A DNA stretch of 19,918 nt from CAYMDD01 sp964409675 (GTDB taxonomy: Bacteria > Pseudomonadota > Alphaproteobacteria > Rickettsiales > SXRF01), in contig CAYPEF010000026.1 of the NCBI GenBank assembly GCA_964409675.1, positions 1 through 19,918 on the forward strand, read 5' to 3'. The first letter of the stretch is position 1. Every line of letters begins with the position of its first letter. Position numbers and translations under genes: made by a program. The notes beneath the pieces were generated by a model. It made no database searches. It worked only from the letters and a program-made list of their open reading frames with translations, and was not told the origin of the DNA. Of this stretch, positions 1 to 7,397 are shown in pieces.

Positions 1-584
1 CGCAGATATTGCTCCAGCGCATGTGAAAGGCCGGAAGCCATCCAGAACACCAGCACGAAAATAAACACGCCCTGCAGCAGCCCGAGCGTGGAAATGCGGT
101 ATTTGCTGAAGCCTAAGGTCAGGGTGCCGAGATAATCGGCTGCGGGGGCGAGCAGTCCGAATACGCCAAGAATGGCGCAGATGAAAATAACGCCGCTTAT
201 CATCCAGGCCACGGCACGTGTGCGGATTAAAATGAATACCAGCCGACTGATCAGCCATGCGGCGCTGAGGTCGATGGCATTTTGCACGATATTCCCTGAA
301 CCGGAATACTCAACGGCAATCGGTTTGGTAATAGAGAGGTAGAGGATAGCCAGAAGCGGGTCGAGCAGGGGAAGGAGGGAAAGCAGAAGCCCTTTGCGTG
401 ATGTGGAGGGCGCTTCAGAAAATTTTTTGCGTATGCGCTGCTTCAGCAGATAGGACACCAGAAAGGCCAGCGCAACGGCAATGCCGCACAGCAGCATTTC
501 AAAATAAAACCGCGGCTCGCTCAGCACATCCGTAAGTTGCTGCGCGATGCGTTCAATTTGCGTAAAAAAAGGGGGGACGGCCAT
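1..584 (-). CDS. MscS-like mechanosensitive channel, N-terminal part (partial at window edge)
   Basis: I read this reverse frame directly: it is open from an ATG at 584 to the left edge, giving 194 codons, and the C-terminus lies outside. The start reads MAVPPFFTQIERIAQQL. Four or five hydrophobic segments follow, at about residues 30-48, 62-82, 102-120, 124-146 and 160-182. The last ones resemble the region just before the pore helix of MscS-family channels (a segment like FSKYRISTLGLLQGV followed by LVFWMASGLSHALEQ). The conserved MscS beta domain would lie off the window, so the family call rests on topology and this pre-pore pattern. If correct, it is an inner-membrane channel that releases osmolytes on hypo-osmotic shock. 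It is divergent from the pilin-like gene at 715, with 130 bp between them. Another polytopic inner-membrane protein is possible. Confidence 0.65.
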   Translation of the reverse strand, partial: MAVPPFFTQIERIAQQLTDVLSEPRFYFEMLLCGIAVALAFLVSYLLKQRIRKKFSEAPSTSRKGLLLSLLPLLDPLLAILYLSITKPIAVEYSGSGNIVQNAIDLSAAWLISRLVFILIRTRAVAWMISGVIFICAILGVFGLLAPAADYLGTLTLGFSKYRISTLGLLQGVFIFVLVFWMASGLSHALEQYL

Positions 585-714
585 AATGGGCGATCATAGC
601 CAGAATCTTTCAATATGTGCAAATTGAATATGCGCTTGTATCATAGGTAATGGTTAACGTTATCTTAAGCTAACGTGCTTATACTGAGGGTTTCAATCCC
701 TACGGAATGGTCAT

Positions 715-1512
715 ATGCGTCTTAGATACTCCCGACAGGGGTATACGCTGCTTGAGCTCAGCATTTCGCTGGCCATTATCGGCATTGTCGTGGCGGCGCT
801 GGCGCCGGCTTACACGCAGGAGCAGCTGATACGGCGCAATAAGGAACTGGCGGCGACGCTTGATACGATTGAACAGGCAATGCTTTCATATCGCCTGAAA
901 AATGATAAGCTACCATGCCCTGCCGGGTATACGGATGCTGCCGCCTCCGCCAGCTATGGAACATCTGCCGGATCTGCAGGAAGCTGCACCGCAGCCGCGT
1001 CAGGCAGTTGCGCCGGCGCCGCGCCTGTGCTGTGCCATATAACGGCCAATGTGGTTTCCGGGGCGGTGCCGGTGCATACGCTCGGCTTGCCGGATGAGAT
1101 GATGTACGACCCGTGGGGGAGGCGCATTACCTATGTGGTTGATCAGCGCATGACTGCCGCATCGGCTTTCACAACCTATAAGCCGAAAAGCCGAACCGGC
1201 GCGATTGAGGTGCGCGATGAGGGTAATATAGCGCGCAATAATTTCACGATTGCAATCCTGCTCAGCCATGGGCCGAATGGACATGGCGCCTATACATTAA
1301 ATGGTGTGCGTATAAGTGAATCAGTTACGGATACTAAGGAGCAGTCGAACTGCAAATGCAATAGCTCTGCCGCCGCAGGCACTTTCGACAATATATATTA
1401 CCAGCGTTCCTCCGCGCAAAGCCGAGTGCCTTCAGCCAATAGTTTCGACGATATTTTGCGTTTTTACACTCGCGGAAATTTTCTCTCGACTACTGATCTG
1501 CAGGTAAACTGA
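715..1512 (+). CDS. type IV pilin-like / pseudopilin protein
   Basis: This 265-residue protein has a class III prepilin leader: eight residues (MRLRYSRQ), then G9 and Y10-TLLE with Glu at mature position +5, then a hydrophobic helix (residues 10-30). That is the site used by prepilin peptidase and the N-methylase. The helix continues into an amphipathic stretch ending near YRLKNDKLPCP. The middle (about 74-110) is a low-complexity Ala/Ser/Gly/Cys stretch, and further cysteines lie at a C-x-C motif near residue 218. It is longer than a typical major pilin, so a minor pilin or type II secretion pseudopilin is more likely. No other pilus genes are visible in the window. A weak GGA lies upstream of the ATG, and a TATACT at 680-685 could be a -10 box. 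It converges on recO with only 13 bp between the stop codons. Confidence 0.75.
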   Translation: MRLRYSRQGYTLLELSISLAIIGIVVAALAPAYTQEQLIRRNKELAATLDTIEQAMLSYRLKNDKLPCPAGYTDAAASASYGTSAGSAGSCTAAASGSCAGAAPVLCHITANVVSGAVPVHTLGLPDEMMYDPWGRRITYVVDQRMTAASAFTTYKPKSRTGAIEVRDEGNIARNNFTIAILLSHGPNGHGAYTLNGVRISESVTDTKEQSNCKCNSSAAAGTFDNIYYQRSSAQSRVPSANSFDDILRFYTRGNFLSTTDLQVN

Positions 1513-1525
1513 TCGGTGGGATATA

Positions 1526-2251
1526 TTAAGTAAAGCCCAGTAAAGCCATAAATTGCTGTCGGGCGGCGGGAAGACGTCCGTGGCGCGTCGCGAATAGCCA
1601 CTTGCTTAAGAAAAAGCCGGTCAACGCCAAGCCTTGCGCGATCTGTTCAGTGCTTGCCTCAGTGTTGGCATCGCACAGGAATCGTGGCAGCGGAAGCAGC
1701 AGGTTGCGGTAATGTCCCGCGCCTGCGCGGGTCACGGCACGTCCTGTTTTCGGTGAAACATACGCCAGCTCCGAAGATTCGCCGGTTACCGCGCAGCTGC
1801 TTAAATCCAGCCCGTAGCCGCAGGCAGCGAGCAGTTCCACTTCATAACGCACATACACTGCCTGCCAGTCTGCTTGGTGCACCAGAGTTTCAATCAGGTA
1901 GAGCAGTGCTGAGAACAGGGCGGATTCCGGGTGGCGCTCGGCAAGCGACGTTTCGGTCAGGACGCAGGAGGAGGCAAGCGCGCCGAGGCGAGGCGCATCA
2001 TGCATAATCAGCGCAGGCACCGCCATCAGCATATCTGCCTGCGCCAGGTGTCCGATCTGCTCTGAAACACGCGCGCGCCAGGTGATGTTCAGCATATTGC
2101 CCGGCTGGTACAGGCCACGTGATTTACGCGAGGAAACGCCATGCACCATGGCGGCGCTTAAACCGTGCTGCTCGGTAAAAAATCGTATGATCGCGGCGTG
2201 TTCACTGTAACGCGCCAGTGAAAGCACAATGGCGCGGTCGGACCATTCCAT
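1526..2251 (-). CDS. recO: DNA repair protein RecO
   Basis: At 241 residues this matches the usual length of alphaproteobacterial RecO. RecO binds ssDNA and SSB, anneals complementary strands and, with RecR, loads RecA in the RecFOR gap-repair pathway in the cytoplasm. The N-terminal OB fold begins MEWSDRAIVL, followed by the family pattern S-x-H-A-A-I-I-R-F-F-T-E-x-H-G and a basic segment VSSRKSRGLYQPGN that matches the SRxxRxxLQPGN signature. The helical C-terminal domain contains LLAACGYGLDLSSCAVTG and YVSPKTGRAVT, both strongly conserved in alpha RecO proteins. It is the last gene of the minus-strand cluster and starts 9 bp after the SPOR gene ends, so it probably depends on read-through from upstream. 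Nothing appears truncated. Confidence 0.93.
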   Translation of the reverse strand: MEWSDRAIVLSLARYSEHAAIIRFFTEQHGLSAAMVHGVSSRKSRGLYQPGNMLNITWRARVSEQIGHLAQADMLMAVPALIMHDAPRLGALASSCVLTETSLAERHPESALFSALLYLIETLVHQADWQAVYVRYEVELLAACGYGLDLSSCAVTGESSELAYVSPKTGRAVTRAGAGHYRNLLLPLPRFLCDANTEASTEQIAQGLALTGFFLSKWLFATRHGRLPAARQQFMALLGFT

Positions 2252-2260
2252 GGCGGAAGC

Positions 2261-3874
2261 TTATTCCGCCACCACTAGGCAACTGATCTGGCGGGAGGTC
2301 AGGCTCATGCAGGCGCGGCTGGCGTCGTCGCGGCTATCATAGGCACCCATGCGCAGCCGGTAAGCGCCGCGCGCGATATTGCTGCCGCTGGTGCTCGGTG
2401 CGCTGATGATGGTCTGCTTGGCGGAGAAAAGCGTGGGATATTCGGCTTTCAGCTGCTGCCAGCGCTCGCGCGCCTGCGCGTAGCTGGAGGCTGAGCCGAG
2501 CTGCACCCAGTATGCCTGTCCTTCCGTTGCTGGCATGGCGGAGCCGCTGCTGCTGGAGAGGGCAGCAAGCTGGCTGGCATAGCCATGCGTCGTCCGGTTC
2601 GGTGTGGTGTTCTGTGAAAGCGTCTGCGCGGAACCGGCCATTTCAGTTACGGCGCGGCAGGAGATATTACTTACGCCGCACTGGCGCGATACGCCGCAGA
2701 TGCGGGACGCTTCCTCCATGTCGGCCACCGGGCCTACGCGTAGCATGGTGCGGGACGCATGGGTGCGGTCACCATAGCTGCGCATGGCCTGGGCGCGCAG
2801 GGACTGAAGCGTGCTATCGGCGGACTGCATGCTTTTCCAGCAGGCAAGCGCGGCAGGCGCATCGGCAAAGGCGCTGATCTGCAGCCAGCGGATGGAACGC
2901 CGTTCACTGGACCATTTGGCCAGCGGCACGCGCTGTACCGTGGCGGTGGGGCGCGCGAGATTGACGGGTGGCAGCGTGCGCGGTTCTTCCTGCTCTCCGC
3001 TAAGCGGCACCGGGATGGCTTCAGACACTTCCACGCGGCCAGCTTCCCCGGAAGCGGCGTATACGCTTGTTGGCGCAGGTTCTTCCACTCCGGCGGCGGG
3101 CGCGGCTTCGGCCTGGTTCTCCTGCAGCCACGGCAAGGGCGTGGCTGCCTGGTATGTTTGCGGTGCGGCGGCATCCGGCTGCTGCGCTGATGTATCGGTG
3201 GCGGCGGCAGGCGCATTTGCCTGCAGCTCCGGCTGCGTAGAGGCGGCGTAGGTGACGGCGTTGGTATTGGTATAAGGATTGCTGCTTTGCGCTGGTGTTG
3301 CTGATGAAGCGTTTTCCTGCGATGCTGCGGATTCGGAACGGAACCAGTTCCACGGCCAGATGGACCAGTCGCTGTCATTTTCCGTGCGTACTACTTTGGT
3401 GACGCCGTTATCCGAAATGCTGGATGCGACGGCTGGCGCCGGCCTGGAAGGGGATGCAGGCGTGGCGGAAGGCGCGGCGGCGGCACTAACGGATGCTGCT
3501 TCCGGCATAACAGCCGTTTCTACAACAAAACAGTCGTTGCCAGCGGCCTGGATTTCCGCGCAGATTTTATTGGCGCGGCTGCGTGTTTCCATCGGGCCTG
3601 CCTGAATGCGCCAGACGGCGTCGCTCGCATTCGCAAGCCGTACCTGGCGCGGATAGAAACCGTAGCGCCCCAGCAATTGCGGGTGCTGGTCGCGAATGCG
3701 GGTAAAAATCGCCTGCGCTTCTTCTGCGCTGGAAGCGGAGCCGAGCTGAATCAGGAAGCTGGATTCCGCCATGGCGGACGCCGATGCCAGTAAAGCGGCC
3801 AGCGTGACGGCGGCTAGGGACTTGGACAGGAATTGCGCGTTCAGAGAACCCCCCATATGCTTTAGCGCCCGCAC
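2261..3874 (-). CDS. secreted protein with three SPOR-like domains
   Basis: This 537-residue exported protein starts at GTG 3874 or, just as plausibly, at the in-frame ATG at 3856; neither has a strong ribosome binding site. A signal peptide ends near ASAMA (residue 36). A SPOR-like module follows at about 38-120 (SFLIQLGSASSAEEA to CFVVET). A long Ala/Pro/Gln-rich linker comes next, then a divergent SPOR module at about 318-410 (WLQISAFADAPAA to ISCRAV). A C-terminal SPOR module covers about 455-537 (YWVQLGSASSYAQA to ISCLVVAE). SPOR domains bind denuded peptidoglycan glycan strands, often at the division septum, so a periplasmic cell-wall role is inferred. Each module carries at least two cysteines near its end, with spacing of 10 residues in modules 1 and 3, which suggests disulfides. 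The gene starts 10 bp after the DsbA-like gene. Confidence 0.85.
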   Translation of the reverse strand: MRALKHMGGSLNAQFLSKSLAAVTLAALLASASAMAESSFLIQLGSASSAEEAQAIFTRIRDQHPQLLGRYGFYPRQVRLANASDAVWRIQAGPMETRSRANKICAEIQAAGNDCFVVETAVMPEAASVSAAAAPSATPASPSRPAPAVASSISDNGVTKVVRTENDSDWSIWPWNWFRSESAASQENASSATPAQSSNPYTNTNAVTYAASTQPELQANAPAAATDTSAQQPDAAAPQTYQAATPLPWLQENQAEAAPAAGVEEPAPTSVYAASGEAGRVEVSEAIPVPLSGEQEEPRTLPPVNLARPTATVQRVPLAKWSSERRSIRWLQISAFADAPAALACWKSMQSADSTLQSLRAQAMRSYGDRTHASRTMLRVGPVADMEEASRICGVSRQCGVSNISCRAVTEMAGSAQTLSQNTTPNRTTHGYASQLAALSSSSGSAMPATEGQAYWVQLGSASSYAQARERWQQLKAEYPTLFSAKQTIISAPSTSGSNIARGAYRLRMGAYDSRDDASRACMSLTSRQISCLVVAE

Positions 3875-3884
3875 CGGTAACCGC

Positions 3885-4685
3885 TTAGTGCTTGGCTTTT
3901 TTATCGGCAGGCTTCGCGCTGGTCTTGCCTTCGCGCTGATCCTTGATGGCCTCTTTCAGATCCTCAAGGGAAGCGGCTCCCTGAATCAGCTGGCCGTTAG
4001 CAATGACGGACGGAGTGCCCTGAATGCTAAGCGAACGTGCAAGCTCTAGGTTTTTGGTGATAATTTCTTCCAGTTTCGGATTCTGCATGGCCTGCTTGAA
4101 TTTTTCTTCATCCACGCCGACGCTCTTGGCGACTTCGGTAAGCGAAGCTTCCGAGAAACTCTGCGCCTTCGATTCCATCAGTGCCGAATGGAAGGCGAAA
4201 TATTTTTTTGGGTCCACCTTGTTCACCGCCAGCGCGGCTTTGGCGGCAATATGCGAATCCTCACTCAGGATAGGCAATTCCTTGAACACCACGCGCAGTT
4301 TTGGGTCTTCTTTCGTCAGCTGGTTGATGACCGGCAGGAAATGCTTGCAGTAGCCGCAATGGTAATCGAAGAATTCCACAATGGTGACATCGGCGTTGGC
4401 GGGGCCGATACTGCCGGCATCGGGATCGTTATAAATATCGCCGCCCTTTTCCTTGATCAGTTTTTCCGCCTTGGCCTGGGATTCCTCCATTTCCTTCTTC
4501 TTGAAGGAACTGACTGCCTGAAGAATGACTTCCGGGTTGTTCAGGATATATTCCTTGACGATCGTTTCCACATCCGAGCGCGACAGGGCAGGCGCAGCGG
4601 CTTTATCCGGCGTTGCCGCAAAGGAAAGGCTGGACAAACCGATGATAATTGCGGAGGTTACAAGAGAAAGGCGGCGCAGTTGCAT
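3885..4685 (-). CDS. periplasmic DsbA-family thiol:disulfide protein (ScsC/Com1-like)
   Basis: This 266-residue exported thioredoxin-fold protein has a signal peptide (MQLRRLSLVTSAIIIG to SFA, about residue 23). An N-terminal helical segment (36-80) contains DVETIVKEYILNNPEVILQA, like the stalk that oligomerises ScsC-type proteins. The catalytic domain starts at about 88, with active site C110-G-Y-C113 inside EFFDYHCGYCKHF and the cis-proline loop T224-P225. The tail is Lys-rich. Proteins of this group oxidise, or in trimeric ScsC forms isomerise, disulfides of exported proteins; which applies cannot be told here. A GGAGA box precedes the ATG. The gene lies between the M48 protease and the cysteine-bearing SPOR protein, so both are candidate substrates or partners (inference). 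Confidence 0.9.
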   Translation of the reverse strand: MQLRRLSLVTSAIIIGLSSLSFAATPDKAAAPALSRSDVETIVKEYILNNPEVILQAVSSFKKKEMEESQAKAEKLIKEKGGDIYNDPDAGSIGPANADVTIVEFFDYHCGYCKHFLPVINQLTKEDPKLRVVFKELPILSEDSHIAAKAALAVNKVDPKKYFAFHSALMESKAQSFSEASLTEVAKSVGVDEEKFKQAMQNPKLEEIITKNLELARSLSIQGTPSVIANGQLIQGAASLEDLKEAIKDQREGKTSAKPADKKAKH

Positions 4686-4750
4686 TATAAAATCTCCATA
4701 AGTTCGCTTAACGTGTTTAAGAGATTTACCGAGGGCTGTACAGCAAATTG

Positions 4751-6109
4751 TTACTGCTCCTCCTTTTGCCGCTTCATCTCCGCGGCAAGGCGTTTCAGAT
4801 CCTCCGCCCTGAGCCGCCCCGGTGCGCCGGGGGGTAGTTTGTCGATAGCTGCTTCAGCTTGGCGGCGGGCGATATCCGGTTCGAAATTAAGCGCGGCTTC
4901 CTCGGCCAGCGCCAGCTGCGACATGCCGATATCGCCGTGTTTTCCGTATGCGGTAGCCAGCAGCCGCCAGCTGCGCGCGTTACTGTTGTCCAGTGCGTTC
5001 GCCCGCTCCAGTGCGCTCAGCGCTTTCTGTATGGATGCCGCGCTGCCTTCGCCCAGATACGCCTCGCCCAGCGAAGTCAGCATCAGCGCCGAATCGGACA
5101 TCAGGCGCGTGGCGCGCCCGTAGGCCTGCAGCGCATTCTGAATGCGCCCATTCTCAAATTGAATCTGCCCCTGCAGATCGGCAAGGAATGCATCGTCCGG
5201 ATACTCCTTTGCCAGCGCGTCGATTTCAGTACAGGCCTTATTAGGGTCCGGCATTTTATGCCAGGCGATGGCGCGCGCCATGCGTGCCGCTACGGAATGA
5301 TCGCTTAACGGGTAGCGCTGGAAGGTTTTGGGCGGCAATTCCATGAAGCTATAGAGTTTTGCCAGCATGCGCTTGTGCATTTCATTAAATTCCTGCGGGT
5401 AGGTTCCCTCGGGAATGGCGGAATGCGCCACCTGGTTGCGCACATGCTCGATACGGTCAGCACTTAAGGGGTGCGTGAGCATATAAGGGTCCGGCGTGCC
5501 GATATGCTGCATTTCCTTGCGGTAGAGCGTCTGGAACATTTCTGTAAGCCCTGAAGCTGATATGCCAAGCTTGTCCAGATACCCCAGCGCCGCCTGGTCA
5601 GCAGCTTGTTCATTGCTGCGGGTGAAGCTCATGAAGTTGCGCATAATAGCGCTCTGCCCGCCGGTCATTACCGCCATGCCAACATCAGGACTGCCGGCGG
5701 CAGCCGCGGCCGCTCCTAATACATAGCCCAGTATCACGCCGAGCTGGGCGCTTTTCAGCTGCTCTGCGCCGCGCGCCAGGTGCCCGCCCGCGATATGCCC
5801 GGTTTCATGCGCCATGACGCCGATCAGCATGCCGGGATTGCGTGTTTCCATAATCAGGCCGGTATGGATGAACATATTGGCCCCGCCCGCTACATAGGCG
5901 TTGATGCTGTCGTCCTGCACGATAAAAAGATGGATGGCGGAAGGGAGGAGGCCTGCCGTGGTGAAAATCGGATCGGCATAGGCGCGCAACGTATGCTCCA
6001 CCTCGGCGTCGCGGATGAGGGAGGCGGCCTGCACCGGCGCGCAGGTCAGCGCAAATGTCGCTAAAAGGGTGAAAATATAGCTAAAAGGTCGAAAAGAGGC
6101 TCTGCTCAC
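4751..6109 (-). CDS. M48 family zinc metalloprotease with TPR-like C-terminus (BepA/YfgC-like)
   Basis: This 452-residue protein starts at GTG 6109. A signal peptide runs to about residue 28 (CAPVQA). The M48 catalytic domain contains the zinc motif H101-ETG-H105 in VMAHETGHIAGGHLARG and the third ligand Glu167 in RSNEQAADQAA. An LTHPLSADR segment at 211-219 matches the conserved region after the active site of BepA-type enzymes. The C-terminal half (about 260-440) is helical with TPR-like repeats (ALQAYGRATRLMSDSALMLTSLGEAYL). BepA proteases act in the periplasm on outer-membrane assembly, degrading stalled or misfolded LptD and BAM-associated proteins. It is the first gene of the minus-strand cluster, 65 bp before the DsbA-like gene. 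This order would join disulfide formation with outer-membrane quality control, as LptD maturation does elsewhere (inference). Confidence 0.9.
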   Translation of the reverse strand: MSRASFRPFSYIFTLLATFALTCAPVQAASLIRDAEVEHTLRAYADPIFTTAGLLPSAIHLFIVQDDSINAYVAGGANMFIHTGLIMETRNPGMLIGVMAHETGHIAGGHLARGAEQLKSAQLGVILGYVLGAAAAAAGSPDVGMAVMTGGQSAIMRNFMSFTRSNEQAADQAALGYLDKLGISASGLTEMFQTLYRKEMQHIGTPDPYMLTHPLSADRIEHVRNQVAHSAIPEGTYPQEFNEMHKRMLAKLYSFMELPPKTFQRYPLSDHSVAARMARAIAWHKMPDPNKACTEIDALAKEYPDDAFLADLQGQIQFENGRIQNALQAYGRATRLMSDSALMLTSLGEAYLGEGSAASIQKALSALERANALDNSNARSWRLLATAYGKHGDIGMSQLALAEEAALNFEPDIARRQAEAAIDKLPPGAPGRLRAEDLKRLAAEMKRQKEEQ

Positions 6110-6230
6110 GAAAGGTCCATGCTTTACCGGGAGGGGCGTTGTTCAACAGGTGCAGTACAGATTATATAGCCTCTCCGGCCCCGCTTGAAAACGCCTTCCC
6201 GCATTTTCGCCATTTTTTTCGCTGGGGCAA

Positions 6231-6259
6231 TTGACAAGCCCGCGCAAGTTGATTAATAC
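6231..6259 (+). promoter_or_regulatory. sigma70-type promoter of the tRNA-Ala gene
   Basis: A perfect -35 TTGACA (6231-6236) is followed by a 17-bp spacer and TAATAC (6254-6259) as the -10. Transcription would start near 6266, about 30 bp before the mature tRNA. The spacing and orientation fit a dedicated tRNA promoter. The divergent M48 gene starts at 6109, on the other side. Confidence 0.7.
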
Positions 6260-6296
6260 GACTCACCTCTTATTTGCATGCGCAACGCGCATCCGT

Positions 6297-6372
6297 GGGG
6301 CCATAGCTCAGTTGGTAGAGCGCTACAATGGCATTGTAGAGGTCTGGGGTTCGACTCCCCATGGCTCCACCA
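6297..6372 (+). tRNA. tRNA-Ala (anticodon GGC)
   Basis: A full cloverleaf folds by hand. The acceptor stem is GGGGCCA (6297-6303) with TGGCTCC (6362-6368), containing one G-U pair. The D stem is GCTC/GAGC (6306-6309/6318-6321). The anticodon stem is CTACA/TGTAG with the loop ATGGCAT, so the anticodon is GGC at 6330-6332, reading GCC and GCU alanine codons. The T stem is TGGGG/CCCCA with loop TTCGACT. The discriminator A and an encoded CCA end at 6372. The decayed accessory sequence immediately downstream is typical of a tRNA 3' end used as an integration site. Confidence 0.96.
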
Positions 6373-6429
6373 AATCTTGTGTTCGAACATCTTTCTCTTA
6401 TAAATTCAGGAAATTAGGTGGTTCGACTC
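6348..6429 (+). repeat. duplicated tRNA T-arm core GGTTCGACTC (possible attachment-site remnant)
   Basis: The 10-mer GGTTCGACTC occurs in the T arm of tRNA-Ala at 6348-6357 and again at 6420-6429. Similar flanking bases (GGG/GTG before; a short pyrimidine run then ATG after) follow 72 bp further on. A partial copy of a tRNA 3' region just outside a tRNA is what site-specific integration followed by decay can leave. A chance match of this length within 100 bp is unlikely but possible. Confidence 0.4.
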
Positions 6430-6433
6430 TTCT

Positions 6434-6604
6434 ATGATAAATTCTCAATCTTCAGAAACAGTTTTTATTAGCTACAGTCATGATTCGCCTGAGCACGCTA
6501 AACGCGTTCTAGAGCTTGCTAATAAGCTGCGTTCAGAAGGTATCGATTGCGTGCTTGATCAGTACGAAGAAAAGCTAATGTGGGAGCACCATTTGTTGAG
6601 TTAG
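6434..6604 (+). pseudogene. truncated SEFIR-domain protein (N-terminal fragment)
   Basis: An ATG at 6434 opens a 56-codon frame whose N-terminus reads SETVFISYSHDSPEHAKRVL and continues through ANKLRSEGIDCVLDQYEE. This is the beginning of a SEFIR domain, a TIR-related fold: the FISYSHDS strand-loop and the LRxxGIDCxLDQYEE block are its most conserved N-terminal parts. After this block the homology stops, and the frame ends ten codons later in an unrelated tail (KLMWEHHLLS). Intact bacterial SEFIR proteins are several hundred residues long, and some protect against phage by depleting NAD. Only about a third of the domain remains here, so it should be inactive. No good ribosome binding site is visible (AGGTGG lies 13 bp away). 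It lies 62 bp downstream of tRNA-Ala. Confidence 0.7.
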
Positions 6605-6696
6605 GAATATTAAAAAATAAAATTGCTTTTCGAACCGTGGATGAAATTGGCGAGAACGATATCGATAATGTTATCTTTGCCAAAGAAGAAGCCTAG
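6559..6696 (+). pseudogene. unidentified gene 3' fragment overlapping the SEFIR remnant
   Basis: In another forward frame, codons stay open from 6559 to a TAG at 6694-6696. The readable part includes NVGAPFVELGILKNKIAFR and then TVDEIGENDIDNVIFAKEEA. It has a protein-like acidic composition and no start codon of its own that I would trust. It looks like the C-terminus of a gene joined by deletion to the truncated SEFIR gene. I do not recognise the family. The alternative is that this short open frame is chance. Confidence 0.3.
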
Positions 6697-6774
6697 CGCT
6701 TTTTCTTTCTCGCCTCGATGGCAAATTCTGGAAATAGTATCATAACGCCAATTCTCTGAAGCCCCTTAATTGCT

Positions 6775-6930
6775 ATGGATGGGAAATATCCAGAAGCTGT
6801 GCGCCAATTCTCCAGGGTAGAAGCGGAGCAGATTGGCCTCCGCATGCTGGCGGAAAAAGGAAAGCTCGGTATGCCAAACCCGATTACGGTTGCAGCGCGG
6901 AAAGTAAAAGAGCTCGTTTCGGGTGACTAG
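6775..6930 (+). CDS. small hypothetical ORF, 51 residues, possibly a fragment
   Basis: The frame opens at ATG 6775 (MDGKYPEAVRQFSRVEAEQ) and ends at TAG 6928, with an in-frame stop at 6757-6759 just upstream. The product is charged and probably helical, with a C-terminal part RKVKELVSGD. I recognise no family and see no clear ribosome binding site. It lies in the decayed patch between tRNA-Ala and the convergent gamma-glutamylcyclotransferase-like gene, so a leftover 3' end of a mobile-element gene is as likely as a functional small protein. Confidence 0.25.
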   Translation: MDGKYPEAVRQFSRVEAEQIGLRMLAEKGKLGMPNPITVAARKVKELVSGD

Positions 6931-6940
6931 CGGAAGGCGA

Positions 6941-7348
6941 TTAGCGCTTAATGATCGCCACCTTCCTGCCTTTATAAAATCCCCGATAGTAACCTTCCTC
7001 TACGTTGAATTCGTAGTGGCCGCGTTTATTCTTGGGGATTTTCTTGCATAGATGCTTGATGTCGAAATCCGGGTAATAGGTCATGATGGGAGATTTTAGC
7101 ATTTTCTTGAGCATGTAGCCTTCTTCATGCCGGTCCAGCTCTTTTTTCATTTTCTTGGTGATGCGCCAGATTTCTCCCACCACGACGTCATTCTTTTTAC
7201 CGGTGTAATAAAGCAGCGGGTAGGTTTCATTGGGAGCCAGATATAGCACGTATCCGTGCAGTTTCTTTTTCTCGATATATTCAGCCCCGTCCATGTAACG
7301 GTGGAGCATGCCGTCTTTTTTTAGCGTTCCATAGGCGAAGATTTTCAT
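6941..7348 (-). CDS. gamma-glutamylcyclotransferase-like (GGCT/AIG2 fold) protein
   Basis: This 135-residue cytosolic protein begins MKIFAYGTLKKDGMLHRYM; the (F)AYGTL motif at residues 4-8 forms the substrate-binding loop of the GGCT fold. A second family motif appears at ELDRHEEGYMLKK (70-82), where E75 lies where the family's general acid/base glutamate is expected. Enzymes of this fold turn gamma-glutamyl amines or peptides into 5-oxoproline, but many small bacterial members have no proven substrate. The second half is very Lys/Tyr-rich. Codon use is AT-richer than neighbours, so it may belong to the accessory patch behind the tRNA. It starts 49 bp after the end of the 439-residue gene on the same strand. 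Confidence 0.75.
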   Translation of the reverse strand: MKIFAYGTLKKDGMLHRYMDGAEYIEKKKLHGYVLYLAPNETYPLLYYTGKKNDVVVGEIWRITKKMKKELDRHEEGYMLKKMLKSPIMTYYPDFDIKHLCKKIPKNKRGHYEFNVEEGYYRGFYKGRKVAIIKR

Positions 7349-7397
7349 GATGACCCACTATCTCGTTAATTTTTGCGGCTATATACCGTATTGCGTA

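Noticed and set aside
2734..3378. Minus-strand frame of 214 codons and several plus-strand frames over the SPOR gene
   Set aside because: Pro/Arg-rich shadow frames of the Ala/Pro/Gln linker of the real gene.
4188..5123. Long plus-strand frame of 311 codons
   Set aside because: It lies antisense across the well-supported DsbA-like and M48 genes, has no family resemblance and a cysteine/arginine/serine-rich shadow composition.
6380..6389. Palindrome TGTTCGAACA after the tRNA as a terminator or LexA-type operator
   Set aside because: The stem is only five pairs with no loop, the T run is weak, and it does not match the alphaproteobacterial LexA spacing.
6936..6959. Inverted repeat GGCGAT/ATCGCC around the stop of the gamma-glutamylcyclotransferase-like gene as a terminator
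   Set aside because: No T run follows in either direction and the loop is 12 bases.
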